Assembly (NCBI GenBank): GCA_013339765.2
Contig: CM023453.1
Coordinates: 34,826,926 to 34,890,925, forward strand
Direction: 5' to 3'
Length of the DNA stretch: 64,000 nucleotides
From: Haemaphysalis longicornis
Lineage: Eukaryota; Arthropoda; Arachnida; Ixodida; Ixodidae
Positions 12,000 to 22,099 of this stretch are shown here, in pieces (within the stretch, counting starts at the first letter, position 1; each line of letters opens with the position of its first letter). The notes under the pieces were generated by a model. The model saw nothing but the letters and a program-made list of their open reading frames with translations. It was not told the origin of the DNA and did not search any database. Made by a program: the position numbers and the translations under genes.

Positions 12000-14900
12000 C
12001 GGGGTTTAACGCGCAGAAACTACACAGGTTATGAGGCGCGCCGTAGAGGAGGGCCCCAGATTAATTTTGCCCACCTGTAGATCTTTAACGTGCGCCGCAA
12101 TCTTGAACAAGAAAGCTCTGATAAGATCTCGGTACACACGGTGCGTGCGTGAAACCGGGCTTCCATGGTGTCATAACGGTTACTTGAAAGTCGCGAAAGG
12201 AGAACGGTTCTAAATGAGACAATAAACAAGCGTCTATCATGAAGGAGGAGCGCAATAGTTTACCTTTATCTCATAAACCACGTACCGGTATAGTTATATC
12301 GTTCGTAGATGCGTTTACTTAGTGCGCGAAAAATCGTCACGTGGGTTCGTTCTTTGTGATTAGAGTTTTGAAGATCGACTGGACGCACTTTCAGCAAAGG
12401 TTGGACGCACTTTTAGAAAATGTTTAGACGCACCTTTGACGCACTTTTGATGACAGAGAGCTCTCGCGCTTCTCTCAGCGTTCTCTTGAAAGGAACGGTG
12501 CTCTTTTGGTACGCTCTCGCTAATAATTGTTTCTGCTGCGCAACAAGGGTGTACGTTTTCCGTATTTGCAGAATCAGGGTAAAAATATTATGTCAGTTTG
12601 TACCCTCTTTTCCCATTTTGATTGAGATAGAGTAGAAAAGTCAAGGCGTCCTAATTATCAAGCAAAAACTTTTGTGGTGCCCTCCCGTGTAGCTCGCGCG
12701 TTCGTATACCCCGCTAAATAATTAAAGAAACCAGTCATTCTGTTTCTGAGACCAATAGTTATCTTCTTCAAAATACTGACAAGGTTCTCGCAAAAAAAAA
12801 AATCATTTTGCAGAAACGCGTAAAATTATTTATGGGTGGATCTAACGCGGTTGTATGGTTGCGATATATCTAGAGATTGATTGAAAGATTGAGTTGCCGG
12901 AACTGTCTGTTGTCGCAACTGCCGTAATAACTTTAAAGAATGACGTCATTTCACGTCTCAGCTAACCAAACGGCGTGACACGCCGTTTTTTTACGTTCAT
13001 AGATCACGATATGGCTTTTGCATCGGTAGTTTGAACATAGCCATAGTGGTTGACCTTTTACTGGGCAACCGAATTATGTCTACTATGACATGACATCCTA
13101 TGATGTGACCATGCGCTAACATGACTATGATGCGACATGTGATATGACGTGATATGTGATATGAAATCACTATGTGATATGACATGACTATGACATGACA
13201 TGAAAAGACCATGACATCCACCACATAGATAGACAAGCAAGATTTTTGTCTTTGAGTCACCTCGCTCACGAACACCTCAGCGCCAGAAAATGACGCCATT
13301 CTTAACGACTATGCTGCTAGCACATGCCGATAAAATGCAGCGGTACAGCTCGCGGCAAACACAAGTTGGCGGGGTTGGAGGCCAGCGATCATCCAGACAA
13401 AAAGTGAAACGGAGTAGCACACTTTTAGAAAGGGGAGGGGGGCGTGTAATGTGTCCAACCTTACGACGAAGAAAAAAATATTCACTATGCTATATCAAAA
13501 CCATTTAACACAGAACTAGTAGTACCATTCACTTTCGATGTTTGAATCATTGAGGCATCACCGCGCCGCGTTTACCCCTACCATTTTATTTTTTGTGCAA
13601 CGTGACTAAGCATTGTCTCTTGCAGTTTTTTTTTGTTATCGTTGCGCACTTCTATACTGTGTTTATTTGTGTACATATTTAGCTTTTAGTAGCATTGGCT
13701 TTGGTTTAATGATCGATGAGTTGAAAGTTTTTAGTGCTGCGCAAATTTCTCTCACATTTATCATTGAACGTATCATTTAATGTTTAAATGAGTGAGTGTG
13801 ATATCACGTCCGACACACGTTAAAGGTTTCGAGGCCGGGCCTCCTCTTTTAAAAACATTTAAACAAACCCCTTAATAATATCGCCAAAGTGCTATCGCAC
13901 CGCTGATATTCGCAATCAAGCATTGCTGTGGGCAAAAATACAGGGTTTAAACACAGTTCTACAAGTCTCTGAAAGTTGCACGGTAGGGGAGAAAACCTGT
14001 GCATAGGCAAAAAACGATTATGAGTTTTACGTTAAACAAGATAAACTCTATTCTTGCTGCCGTAAGCATCACTACTGAACAACAGACGTGGTGTATTGAA
14101 ATATTCCTGAACAGCTTGTGAGGCAGGCGCTTATAAACAGCCATGAAATTACGTCGTGTTGAAGAGGGAGTGCATAATATTTAAGACAGCACACAAGAGT
14201 TTAGTTTATAAAGACATAACGCCGGCGCATCACTCACGGAAGGCAGCCAAAATAGAAAGACCTGCCTGCATTTAGTAGTTAATATGCTGCGAGCCCTCAA
14301 CAAGCTGGGCAAACACATCACCAGAGCCATCCTTAAAAGGACCCTGCAACACTATTTTCAACTCTTTTTTTTTTAATCTTAAATGCTTGCAGAACGTAGT
14401 CACCCAAAACACCCAGTACTTAGATTAGGGGGTCCGCACAGTACCTCGGCCAAAACTTGCTGCTCAATGCCCATCAGATAACTTGTAAACTCGCTCAAAA
14501 GATTGTTCTCTCTTTCCCGGTCTTGACGTTCTTCCACGGCTGGAATTACGTCATTACAGCGGTGTAGCAGCTATTGGCCGACTTTAAGTTGCAGCAACTA
14601 ACGCATTCGACAGCCAGTTTAAGAATAAAGCAACAAAAACAATGCAGAAATGGAAAGCGTATCTGGTACGACGAGCAAATCACGCAGTGCCGAGCTCCAG
14701 GCTGGCCGTAACTTAGCTTTCACAGTGCTTCCAGACGCGAAGGAAAGAGTGAAGGGGTTTATCGGAAGTGTTGCAGAGTCCCTTTAAATTTTCAAATTCC
14801 TGAAACTCGCCCCCGTCCTCAACTTAAGTTTAAAGGGGCCGGTGCAGTACTGATTCGCAACTCACGCAAGATGTAGCTTGTGTAGGCAACCGCCGAGATG

Positions 14901-17900
14901 GAAGCCGATACGAAGAAGCGCAGGCAGGCGAAGAGGGCGAAGCTGTGCGTGCCGAGGACTAACAGGCCGGTCATTTGGAGTAACACCGATGAGACACAGA
15001 CCGTGGTCTTGCGCCCGTACCTACAAAGGTGGTGATGCAGCACATGTAGTGGGCCCAACATGTGCCCAAATAAACACTATAAATGAAGTGTCCAGCGTGT
15101 CTCTTTGCTTCTTGTTATACATTTCTGCTCACCACTCTCAGACGCTCAGCCTGTTACGAATCAACGGGGGTGTGTGCGTAGACGCGGCGCGCAGGCTTCA
15201 GCAACGCAGAGCGCGAGGATGCACCCTAGTGCTTTTCCGCATAGCACTGAAGATGTAAGATGAAAGCCACCTAGCGCTGAACCGTGCAAGTCGGTGCACG
15301 CTTCTGTGACATCGAGAATGCGGTGCAGCCAGAACCCTCTTGAGCCTGCAGGGGCTTGCCGCAGTGGCCGTTTGCGGCAGCGGCGTCTGAGTCAACGCTT
15401 CTCCGACTCTGCGAAAGTGCTTTTGCTTGTCCGTGTTTTACGCTAACGTGTCGACTCTCTAATGCTCGTTTTGACTGTTGCATTGGATACTATAAAAAGG
15501 CGCTCTTTCTCAACGAGTGGGCAGTGCGCCCTGGGCCTTTGCGGAGAACGCTTCTCTGCCCGTTCGAGTTGTCTCGTTGTATGCACGCCAGTGTGCTGCT
15601 ACCTGTATCATCGCTGTTCTCTCCTGGTCATGCATTAAACAAGTTACGGTTTGCTTCGCCTCTTCATCGTCGGAACGGCAGGCAACTCCCCTGCTAGTCG
15701 CTCGCCGCCACGCTACCTGGCACATGACGGAGGTCGGCTCTTGTTCGCCTTCCTCCATGTAGCAAACTGTATAACGGAAGTCGTGTGTTCAGAGTTGCGT
15801 GAATATTTACGTGATAAAAGTTCTCAGAAAAAAATAAAGGACGATTTGTTGCAGCTCCGATAGAAGCTTGCGCAAGCACGAACCCATTTTTGGAGTTCTG
15901 CTGAGATCCAATTGTTTTCTTCGGATATTTGTTTCTGCTCTGCTAAGACGGCTTTGTTTCTTTTAGGTGCTTAATTTGAGGCGGTGTCATCTGTTTTTAC
16001 TCTCCTTGGCCAAATGCGCCGACACAAGGACTAAAGCTCGCCACACCGCCACGCGACATCATCCTTCTGCATGCGACGCTTCCCACTAGGAGACCCGTGC
16101 GCCTGCGCTCTGGCCGTGACGTAACGCCCCAAACTGCGAGCCAGGCTGGCGCCCCCCCCCCTCCTGCCTCTCCCCCCTCCTCGGCATCTCTCATCACAAA
16201 AAAACAATCCGTGCGTGTTTGAAGCTCCTACGTTTACTGCATAAAAAAACAATGTCAATATTTGTGGAAAATCTCTTTGTGACCGCCCCTAGATAGACTA
16301 CGAGAAAAAATAAATCAGCATAGCCTACCTAAATATGCAAGTTATACACCGAAGGAATACTGAAAGGCCTAAATATGCAAGTTATACAGCGAAGGCACTC
16401 TGAAAGATCTGTTTTTGTTATATTTTATATCATATTCAATACTGAATGTTGGACTTTGGTTAAGTTTTGTTATTCTGTTTGGCATTGGCTTACAATAGGT
16501 GATTTCATGGTTGAAGACATGTTATTTCCTTTCTGCATTAACGCTTCACAAAGACGCAGAGGACTATGTTGCAAAGGGCTATTGAAACCAACCCTTTTCT
16601 TTAAAGACCAAGCTAAGGGGTTTGAACTGCGCAATTTATAAAGACAACTCTATAAAGATGGCTTATTTATAAAAAATTATTGTAGAACTAAACAAATAAA
16701 CAAAACAAAATTTAACAAAATTTATAAAGATGATTGTAGAACTAAACGAATAAGTGAGCCCAAATACCCATTGCCTTACTAACGGGCAATCAAAATTTCT
16801 TCCTTAAATCAGGCACTTCGTGAGATGAGACTGCCTTTCTTCATCGCTCACTTATCTGCGAGAAGACCGGATATTGCGAGTCCCGTGAGGGAGCCCGAAA
16901 GGTAGGCCGTTTCGCCCGCCAAGAACATCCACTCTCGTTCGCAGGTGAGGTCCCACTGGGAAGTTAAGAAAACCAGAGGAAAAAAAGCAAGTTTAATGTT
17001 TTTCAATACTTTGAGCCAATGTGAATGAGCCATGGCCGACCACGTTCGACATATTAACCTTCATATTAATAAATATGACCGTAATACTGAAGCCGTGGTG
17101 GCACAAACACCACGTTGCCCTTCACGCTCCTGTTGCAGCCATAATTTGTGTCTAAACAACTGCATTTAACATCCCGTAAACTCACACAACTTTCGGGTAC
17201 CACGAACAGAACTGATGAAGCGCAAAATTATTTCAACTACAGCTTAACCCGTCCGCTGAAAGGCAAAGCATAATAAAAGGATATTGTTAGTTACGTTCTG
17301 AAGTGTAATTGTTGTGCCGAAAATTTACTGTGACCATTTTAATCCGACCTATTGTAACCAACATTGTCAACTTTCTCGCTTAGCCGTGCGATCGAAAGGG
17401 CTGTTTCTTATAACACACGCGTTGAAATTGGTTCTAAATTCCTGTTTGGCTCCGTTGCGCTGAGAACTTGCCGATACCAAAGAACTGTTGTTTACATCTG
17501 CGGTAACATTTGTCGCAAGCTGCGTTTTACTACGGTGTTCAAGCGGTTCTCAACGAAGTACAAATTTTATACAAGACGCCACGTTTAGCCGATAAACTAT
17601 AACTTTTAAACGCGAAGCCTGTCATCGAAACCTCTTCTAACACCCCATCTCTCAAATATCCTCTTCCCCTTGCCGTCTTCATCCAGTTCCTGGCATCAAC
17701 AACGTGGCGCGTACAGATGCTGGAAATATAAATATGAGACTAGGTGAGAAGAAATTTGTCCAGACAGAGAGAAATAGGTTACTACGCATAGCAACCGCAA
17801 CGATCAGAATCATTTTGCTTAATGTTCAACTTTTAAGGAGGCTTTTGAGGAATGTCGAGATATGCTTCGCATATAAAGGTGCCGTTGCTTTGGCCATTTC

Positions 17901-19905
17901 AAGATATCTCAGCTCAAAACCTTATGGCGTGCGTTGGCATAGGGTGTAGAAAGAAGAATATATATTATTTCAGTGACTATAATACGTTAGAAATCCTATA
18001 TATTTGCGGCTATTATTTGAGTAAATACTAGAGTGAAGTACACTAAATGCTATCTCATCGAACACTTCCACTCAAGACAGCCCGACATAAGTGATGAAAA
18101 AACTCTGTACTTGTACACTTTGATAGAAAATCAACTAGCAAATACAGTAGACTCTCGTTAAGACAAACTCGGTTAAGTGGAATTTCATGGTTAAGAGTTA
18201 AGACAAACGACACTGTTGCTCTCTTCTAACGTGCACAATGCGAAAAAAAGACGGATTTCTGATAGTACTAACAAATTATCACGTTCCATTTGAGTCCGTC
18301 TTAACGGGAGTTTACTGTAGTTGATTCTTGGAAAGGGTGAGCAACGTTCCCAGTGTACGTTGTTTCACAGTAGACCGATCGAAAGCGGTGGCGGAGTGCC
18401 TTCGATAGCTATCACGCAATAGGATATCACGCATTCTTGGAGGCCAGAGAAAGCGGATGTCGCGATAAATTCGGTACGGTTTGAATAGGCAATCTTCCCC
18501 TCTCTTCTGTACGCGCCAGTTGTTCTTTCCATGTAAGTGTGCTATTTATTTTCCGCAACTTGTAATAAAGCGACCAGTTGACAGTCAGCACTTGTGGTGT
18601 GCGTTTCTGTCCGTCCGTCGTCCAAATGTGCGCTGTTGCTTCCTTTGTATCTCGCCACCAACTAGCCCAACATGGTACCCTTTTGGGCTAAAGCGACCAC
18701 CTGCTTCACGACGGACAGAGCGGCGCCTTGAGAGACGTTGAAGTCCCTGGTCGTGCACGGCACGCTCTCCAGCGTCTCGTTGGCCTCTGGCGGTTCCGCA
18801 GCGGTCTCGACAAACACGCGGCAACGGCTCAGCATGCCGTTCGGCTCCCTGTTATGTGAGAAGCACGTCGAAAACACGTCGATTAATCAGCAGAGTTTGG
18901 GCGTGCTGGTACATAACTGGCGATGTATCAAAGTGCTGCACGAGACGACGGACGAAAACAAAGAATACTCACAGTGCGCTACTGTGTGTCTTTCTTCTTC
19001 ATGTTTTGGTTTCTCGTCTCATGCAGCGCTTTTAAACATCGCCAGCGCGCGAGTCAATTAATCACATAAGCGCGAAAGTTACCCCGTACGTCGTATCCCG
19101 TGTTCCCCCAAAAAACTGTGGTGTGTAGCGGGAAAACAAATCACGCCATCTGTCGTGCAGCCACGCAATACCTCCTGTTCACAGGCACATAGGGGATATA
19201 GCTTTCCACGTGTGCTTCACTTCGCAATGCACTTACGAAGTTTCGGCCAAAGGTGATTGTGGTTTTGCCCTTATCCGTTGTCAATTTCCAGAACTTCGAG
19301 CTGACCACAAGGAAGCGACGCCTGGGCTAACAGGCAAGGCGTAGCAGACAGCTAAGCGCGGGCTTCATGCCGTACACGCATGGAGATGTCCCTTCAAACG
19401 CGTATTTATTCCTGCTCTACCGTATTACAGAAGTCGCAGCTAGTGACATGACCCCCGACCTATTCGCTTAGCAGCTTTTGCCGCTCAGCCACAGCAGTGG
19501 TCTCGCGAATGTCGTCTATCTCCTCGAGGTGCATGCACTGACTGTATGCGCGTCAACAACGTGCCTGGGAATGTTGAGGCTCTTCCACTCGTCAAGCGTC
19601 GTGTTCCCCGGAGGGTCGGGCAGCCGGCACCAGTGGTCCTTGTCCGAGAGGCTGGTCTGACTGTGCGCCAGGTTGTGCAGCGCCATCGAGAACATGGCCA
19701 CCGCTTCGTATGCCAGCACGGTCCAGCTGAAGCGGCCCACGCGGCCGACCACGTCCGACAGATCCCCCTTGTTCTCGTTCTCGTTCTCTACGTCACCGGC
19801 CGTGCCGCCCGTGCCGACAGCAGCCGTGGACGAGGGTTCGGACGGCTCCCCCGTTGCGCTGGTGGCTGCAGTGTTCGGGGTCTTCATGTTTTCACGCTGC
19901 CCCAT
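161..19905 (-). CDS. SLC22-family organic ion transporter, 8 coding exons (3' end off window)
   Basis: Spliced minus-strand gene, exons 19565-19905, 18701-18848, 16852-16955, 14866-15020, 11192-11360, 10010-10205, 2244-2335 and 161-408. All seven junctions keep phase and give about 484 residues without a stop; SLC22 proteins are usually about 550, so roughly the last helices are missing to the left. SLC22 members are 12-helix plasma-membrane carriers of the major facilitator superfamily moving organic cations, anions or zwitterions. Visible marks: FHNLA-like HNLA in TM1, a large extracellular loop with conserved cysteines (WCRLP, SRCR, VPCT, DLTC) and three sequons (NTT, NET, NVS), the MFS motif YGRKT between TM2 and TM3, LPESAPWLL in place of the usual PESPRWL, and a second GRK (LGRKD) after TM8. 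The start ATG sits directly behind an acceptor (ttcctgcag|ATG), so a non-coding leader exon should lie upstream. Substrate cannot be told. Family sure, exact ends of exons 1 and 8 less so. Confidence 0.85.
409..2243 (-). other. SLC22 intron 7
   Basis: 1.8 kb between exons 8 and 7. AT-rich with short homopolymers; no repeat family or conserved reading frame recognised. Confidence 0.6.
2244..2335 (-). CDS. SLC22 exon 7 (loop before TM7)
   Basis: 92 bp, acceptor catacttttccag|GAG, donor GGTTG|gtaagt. Encodes EPGIAEKSLWELLVILTTQY and more; SLWELL sits where other members have the S-x-x-DLL helix before TM7. Found by requiring start phase 0 and end phase 2 between exons 6 and 8; both are met and both splice sites are strong, despite a 7.7-kb intron. 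Confidence 0.7.
2485..2990. mobile_element. Possible inverted-repeat element in intron 6
   Basis: Left end near 2485 (cagccaccaattaaaagcca) and right end near 2990 (tggcttttaaagcaaccgcc) are imperfect inverted copies of about 25 bp. The inside is GC-rich with short palindromes. No target duplication could be made out, so this is tentative. Confidence 0.35.
3265..3370. repeat. Tick-type dispersed repeat fragment
   Basis: Contains the gaggttagccaggcgtttac / cccggtttgctaccctgccc layout, which I recall from dispersed repeats in tick transcripts. It follows a ggctcctttaag end like family A. Confidence 0.35.
3546..4035 (-). mobile_element. Family A TTAA element, truncated copy
   Basis: Starts at TTAA then ggccatgcaggcaaaataaa...actcgaaagattt, matching the terminal repeat of the complete copy at 55468-56229, and runs through shared internal blocks to ccaataggcctcctgcgctg. 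It carries its own GC-rich palindrome (about 3762-3842) not seen in the complete copy. Confidence 0.6.
3762..3842. repeat. GC-rich palindrome
   Basis: Two arms of about 38 bp built on ggcctccgcgatc(a/g)gctgc and cggcggcgc face each other around gccgtt; the arms differ at only a few positions. It can form a very stable hairpin and is itself a known weak point for sequencing. Confidence 0.7.
4939..4954. repeat. Poly-G run
   Basis: Sixteen consecutive G after a GGA-rich stretch; length is likely unreliable in the assembly. Confidence 0.8.
6044..7154 (-). mobile_element. Younger family A TTAA element
   Basis: 1.1 kb bounded by TTAA at both ends with terminal repeats aaggagccatgaagataaaa and its inverse ttctcttcatggctccttta. 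Internal blocks (gatggcgccaccataccgtg, gtcgtctgagacaacccc) match the complete copy at 55468-56229. No long open frame; non-autonomous. Confidence 0.7.
8052..8142 (-). repeat. tRNA-derived sequence (A and B boxes)
   Basis: On the minus strand: CCCGC, then A-box-like TGGCTCAGTTG, B-box-like GTTCGAATCCC and a GCGGG that could pair with the 5' end. The T stem is poorly paired and the anticodon arm is not convincing, so this reads as a SINE head or tRNA pseudogene, not a tRNA gene. Confidence 0.5.
8162..8737. mobile_element. Foldback element with ~216-bp inverted arms
   Basis: Arms 8162-8377 and 8523-8737 are near-perfect inverted copies, outer ends tatacag(g/t)gtgttgcgacg, inner ends gacgtgcgagcc. 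The 145-bp spacer repeats cagacgatcag twice. The ACAGGGTGTT-type end with flanking TA suggests an IS630/Tc1/mariner-derived MITE. It lies inside the family B element. Confidence 0.8.
9648..9882 (+). mobile_element. Tick tRNA-derived SINE
   Basis: Starts cccgccgcggtggctcagtg, with pol III A box tggctcagtgg (9659-9669) and B box ggtttcgattcc (9702-9713), then the body (ggaggcgaacagcataaacg, agatccccagatggcc) and the 3' end gcgttaaaccct. Matches the abundant tick SINE layout as I know it. It lies on the strand opposite the SLC22 gene, in intron 6. Confidence 0.85.
10010..10205 (-). CDS. SLC22 exon 6 (LPES motif, cytoplasmic loop)
   Basis: 196 bp, acceptor gatgcag|T, donor ATGCAG|gtaact. Starts VLPESAPWLLAHLRRASAIA, the TM6-7 signature of the family with ESPRW changed to ESAPW, then a basic cytoplasmic loop. 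Ends in phase 0. Confidence 0.85.
10500..10640. repeat. Degenerate TGTCGT-rich repeat
   Basis: About 140 bp made of variants of tgtcgtattcctgtcgtg, with gatgttc(t/c)gtcgt recurring at intervals of roughly 40 to 50 bases. Lies in SLC22 intron 5. Confidence 0.6.
10685..10830. repeat. GTCGTAACAACAG-type repeats with mirrored halves
   Basis: Successive units ttgtcgttacgacag, gtcgtaacaacag, gtcgtaacaacagg, gtcgtacgacagg. Several units are self-complementary (GTCGTNACGAC). In SLC22 intron 5 beside the preceding TGTCGT repeat. Confidence 0.6.
11192..11360 (-). CDS. SLC22 exon 5 (TM5-TM6)
   Basis: 169 bp, acceptor cccgtggcccag|TG, donor ACTG|gtgggt. Encodes VEVAASEWRALYGTF, equivalent to the VE..GP.YRA.VGT block, and two hydrophobic helices ending LLLAGY. 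A second donor 2 bp downstream is possible but breaks phase with the next exon. Confidence 0.85.
11914..11999. repeat. (TGAT)n microsatellite
   Basis: About 21 perfect TGAT units directly abutting the 3' end of a minus-strand SINE fragment, so it probably grew from the SINE tail. Confidence 0.9.
11999..12140 (-). mobile_element. SINE 3' fragment
   Basis: Reverse complement reads gcgttaaaccccgcaatca and, further in, ctacaggtgggcaaaatta and cacgttaaagatc, matching the body and end of the SINE at 9648-9882. The tRNA head is missing. Confidence 0.7.
13075..13225. repeat. Degenerate ATGACATG/ATGTGATATG satellite-like tract
   Basis: 150 bp of short variants of tatgacatgac and tgtgatatga. Lies in SLC22 intron 4. 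Any reading frame through it is repeat-derived. Confidence 0.75.
14333..14787. mobile_element. Family C TTAA MITE
   Basis: 455 bp bounded by TTAA, ends ttaaaaggaccctgcaacac and gtgttgcagagtccctttaa as inverted repeats. It sits about 80 bp downstream of SLC22 exon 4, close to the splice donor. No coding capacity. Confidence 0.75.
14866..15020 (-). CDS. SLC22 exon 4 (GRK motif, TM3-TM4)
   Basis: 155 bp, acceptor cacctttgtag|G, donor TTGC|gtgagt. Encodes YGRKTTVCVSSVLLQMTG and the two helices ending AVAYTSYIL, matching the TM2-3 signature loop and TM3-TM4 of SLC22. Phase 1 at the end. Confidence 0.9.
16330..16406. repeat. 40-bp tandem duplication
   Basis: taaatatgcaagttatacac...gaaagg is followed at once by a second copy differing at a few bases. 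In SLC22 intron 3. Confidence 0.8.
16852..16955 (-). CDS. SLC22 exon 3 (WDLTC motif, TM2)
   Basis: 104 bp, acceptor ttcttaacttcccag|TGG, donor GATAA|gtgagc. WDLTCEREW matches the strongly conserved QWDLVC block of SLC22 proteins; it is followed by TM2 (AGETAYLSGSLTGLAISGLL) and ADK, the start of the GRK loop. Ends in phase 2. Confidence 0.9.
18145..18317. mobile_element. pogo/Tigger-like MITE
   Basis: 173 bp with ends cagtagactctcgttaagac and gtcttaacgggagtttactg as inverted repeats, flanked on both sides by TA. The CAGTARA(A/C)TC end and TA target are those of pogo-type elements. In SLC22 intron 2. Confidence 0.75.
18701..18848 (-). CDS. SLC22 exon 2 (extracellular loop)
   Basis: 148 bp between acceptor cataacag|GG and donor AAGCAG|gtggtc. 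Encodes EPNGMLSRCRVFVE...VPCTTRDFNVSQG...VVKQ, the cysteine-containing loop before TM2 with sequons NET and NVS. It completes the codon left by exon 1 and ends in phase 0. Confidence 0.85.
19565..19905 (-). CDS. SLC22 exon 1 (start codon, TM1, loop start)
   Basis: 341 bp, phase 2 at the end. Begins with ATG immediately after a polypyrimidine tract and CAG. Encodes a Ser/Thr/Gly-rich N-tail, TM1 (FSWTVLAYEAVAMFSMALHN) and the WCRLPD motif that opens the first extracellular loop of SLC22 proteins. The donor that fits homology and phase is CCCAG|GCACGT, a GC donor; GT donors nearby (at 19560 and 19546) give the wrong phase. Confidence 0.75.
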
Positions 19906-20649
19906 CTGCAGGAAAAGAGGCCTGACGCAGTGGCGCGGCGTACCATTACCACCTGCAAGGTACGCCGCTACCAAACTTGCTCTTCCAAACACAACAAAAC
20001 CTCGCTCCACTTTTGGCTAGACCAACGCTAAAAAACGGCGGTCACTAAAATGCGCTAGCATTTGCAGGGTCTCTGTAGAGAGAGGACGCATGTTGAACAA
20101 AGAAGTGAGCCTAATGGTAACATATTCGAAACTTGCTACTGAGAGTATGTGTACACCGAACGACATAAATGAGATAGTGACAGTAGCAAAAGGAAAAGCT
20201 GAAAGTAGCGGAGAAGTTCGACCAATGCTTGGCGAAGAAGCACTGCTGAATGAATCAGCTTGGTTCGTGAGGTTCTAGCTCTAATTAAAGGCAAAATGGA
20301 AAATGCATTCAAGGGAATGAATAGGCAAAGCCGCAGCCGACGACACAATAACCGCTGAACTAACGTTTACTCGTGACATCATATACTGCAAAGTGTTCCA
20401 ATATTCGGGGACACTGATATTCAACTGGACGGTTATGTCTTTATTTCGCCAAAGAGCGAAATAAGGACATACGCATCAGCTCACGACTGTTATATAGAAG
20501 TTGTGTACCTAAATAGATAGCAGCATGAGTAACACCCTACAGATACCGAACAACCGAGCTAATAGAATGGTTTAGTAAGGGGTACTCAACAATAAATTGT
20601 CATCAACCTCGTAGTGCAGAAATACGCGGGGTATAATCACCCTGCTTAT

Positions 20650-21980
20650 GTGTCATGTATAAAACTACAATCAAGCCTTTGATTCAGTAGAAACTGCTTC
20701 AGTTGATTCAAGCACTGGGACAATAGAAGTAGAGGAGGAGTACATAATATTGTTGGGGACTTGTACAGAGAATATATGGCCACAATAACGCGTCATCAAG
20801 GGAAGTTCCTTCCTAGGAAGGGCGTCAGGCAAGGGGACGCCATCTCGCCGAAATTTACGGCATGTCTAGAGCGGGTATTGAGGAACCTCGAACGTAGAGA
20901 CTTCATGGATACGAGTAACCGGAAAATATTCTGGCCCCTTGAGATTAGCGGATTTGGTCGTATTGTTCAGTGATTTATGAGATGACCGGCAAAGGGATCT
21001 TTGAGAACTGTACTTGGACAGTTCAGTCGTAGGGTCAGAGATAAGTATGATAACGATAAATATACATGCACAAAGCACTACATTCATACTAGGCCATAAG
21101 GCGGATGAATAAGGTGGATAACTATATTGGGCAGGTTGTTAGTGCCGATCCAGACCACCAGAAGAAAATCGGGAGTAGAATTACTACATGCTTGACAGCA
21201 TTCGGAAAACACTCTCAAGTAGTGCACAATAGGCCAGCTCTGTCACTACAAAGAAAGTATACAACTAATTCGTTCACAGGGGATAATTTACGGGCACAAG
21301 GTTGCGCACTCACTAAGCACGTAGAAGAAAACTTGGTCGGCCAAGGGAGCCGCGGAAAGAAGAATGTCTGTGTAGCATCTGTGATTTTGGTTTCAGTTTC
21401 GATTTATATGGTTCTACCATCAGGGGGCTAACCCGAGGGTATATATGTCAAGGGGAGAAGGGGGGGGGGAGGGGTAACGGGGGGGGGGGGGCTAACCCAT
21501 GAGTTTAGTGAAGGTTAGGACAAATAAGTAGAATAACACAGGCTACTCGGTTGGTGACAACCGACGTCCCGATACAAAGAGAGGGCCTCTAGTCATCATC
21601 ATCATCATGTGATGCCATTCTGAATAAAGCACTCTCTTGGCTTGCCTCTGCAACCTGAGCGCACGTCGGTGGGCTTCGCCCTTCGAGGCCGTCGCCGACG
21701 CGACACGCAGAGATAGAAAACGAGCGTCTTGCATCAGGGAGAAACGTCGGGTGTAACACGCCCTAGCAAAGAAGTGGAGTCGGGCTGAGCATGCAGTGCG
21801 GAGAAGTGGCGGCAAGAGACCTGCCGCTAACAGGTCGAAGAAAACCGATAACTCGGCGTGAGGGCGAAGTAAAGGATTTGGAGAGGAGAAATGAATTGGT
21901 ACAGCGCAGGAAGGAGCAACTGGAAGTCTATGCGACAAGCCTTGTCCCTGCAGTGGACGCAAATAGACCGGGGTTGTAGA
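20650..21980 (+). pseudogene. RTE-type LINE fragment (reverse transcriptase), degenerate
   Basis: Pieces in order: YNQAFDSVE near 20660; LYREYMATI then GVRQGDAISPKFTACLE (20761-20880), the RT block of RTE-type endonuclease-RT proteins; IGQVVSADPDHQKKI (21120-21165); ALTKHVEENL near 21310; and a 3' end near 21880-21975 that resembles the 3' end of the second fragment at 23040-23105. Many stops and frameshifts; a G-rich tract at 21450-21495 interrupts it. Confidence 0.7.
21456..21493. repeat. G-rich tract, possible G-quadruplex
   Basis: Four or more runs of G (up to 13) within 40 bp, flanked on both sides by ctaaccc. Run lengths are probably uncertain. Confidence 0.6.
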
Positions 21981-22099
21981 AAGACAACCACCCTCTCCAC
22001 CTCTGGAAGGAGGAGACGGAGATCGTTCGCTCTATCGTCCTCCCAGTTTCACCTCCACCTGACTTAGCAAGTCGGGTGAGTGGTCTGGCTGACTGGCCC

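Noticed and set aside
13058..13299. His/Ser-rich minus-strand frame
   Set aside because: Repeat translation of the ATGACATG tract.
21543..21962. 139-codon minus-strand frame
   Set aside because: Lies over decayed RTE sequence and a CAT-repeat; no homology seen.
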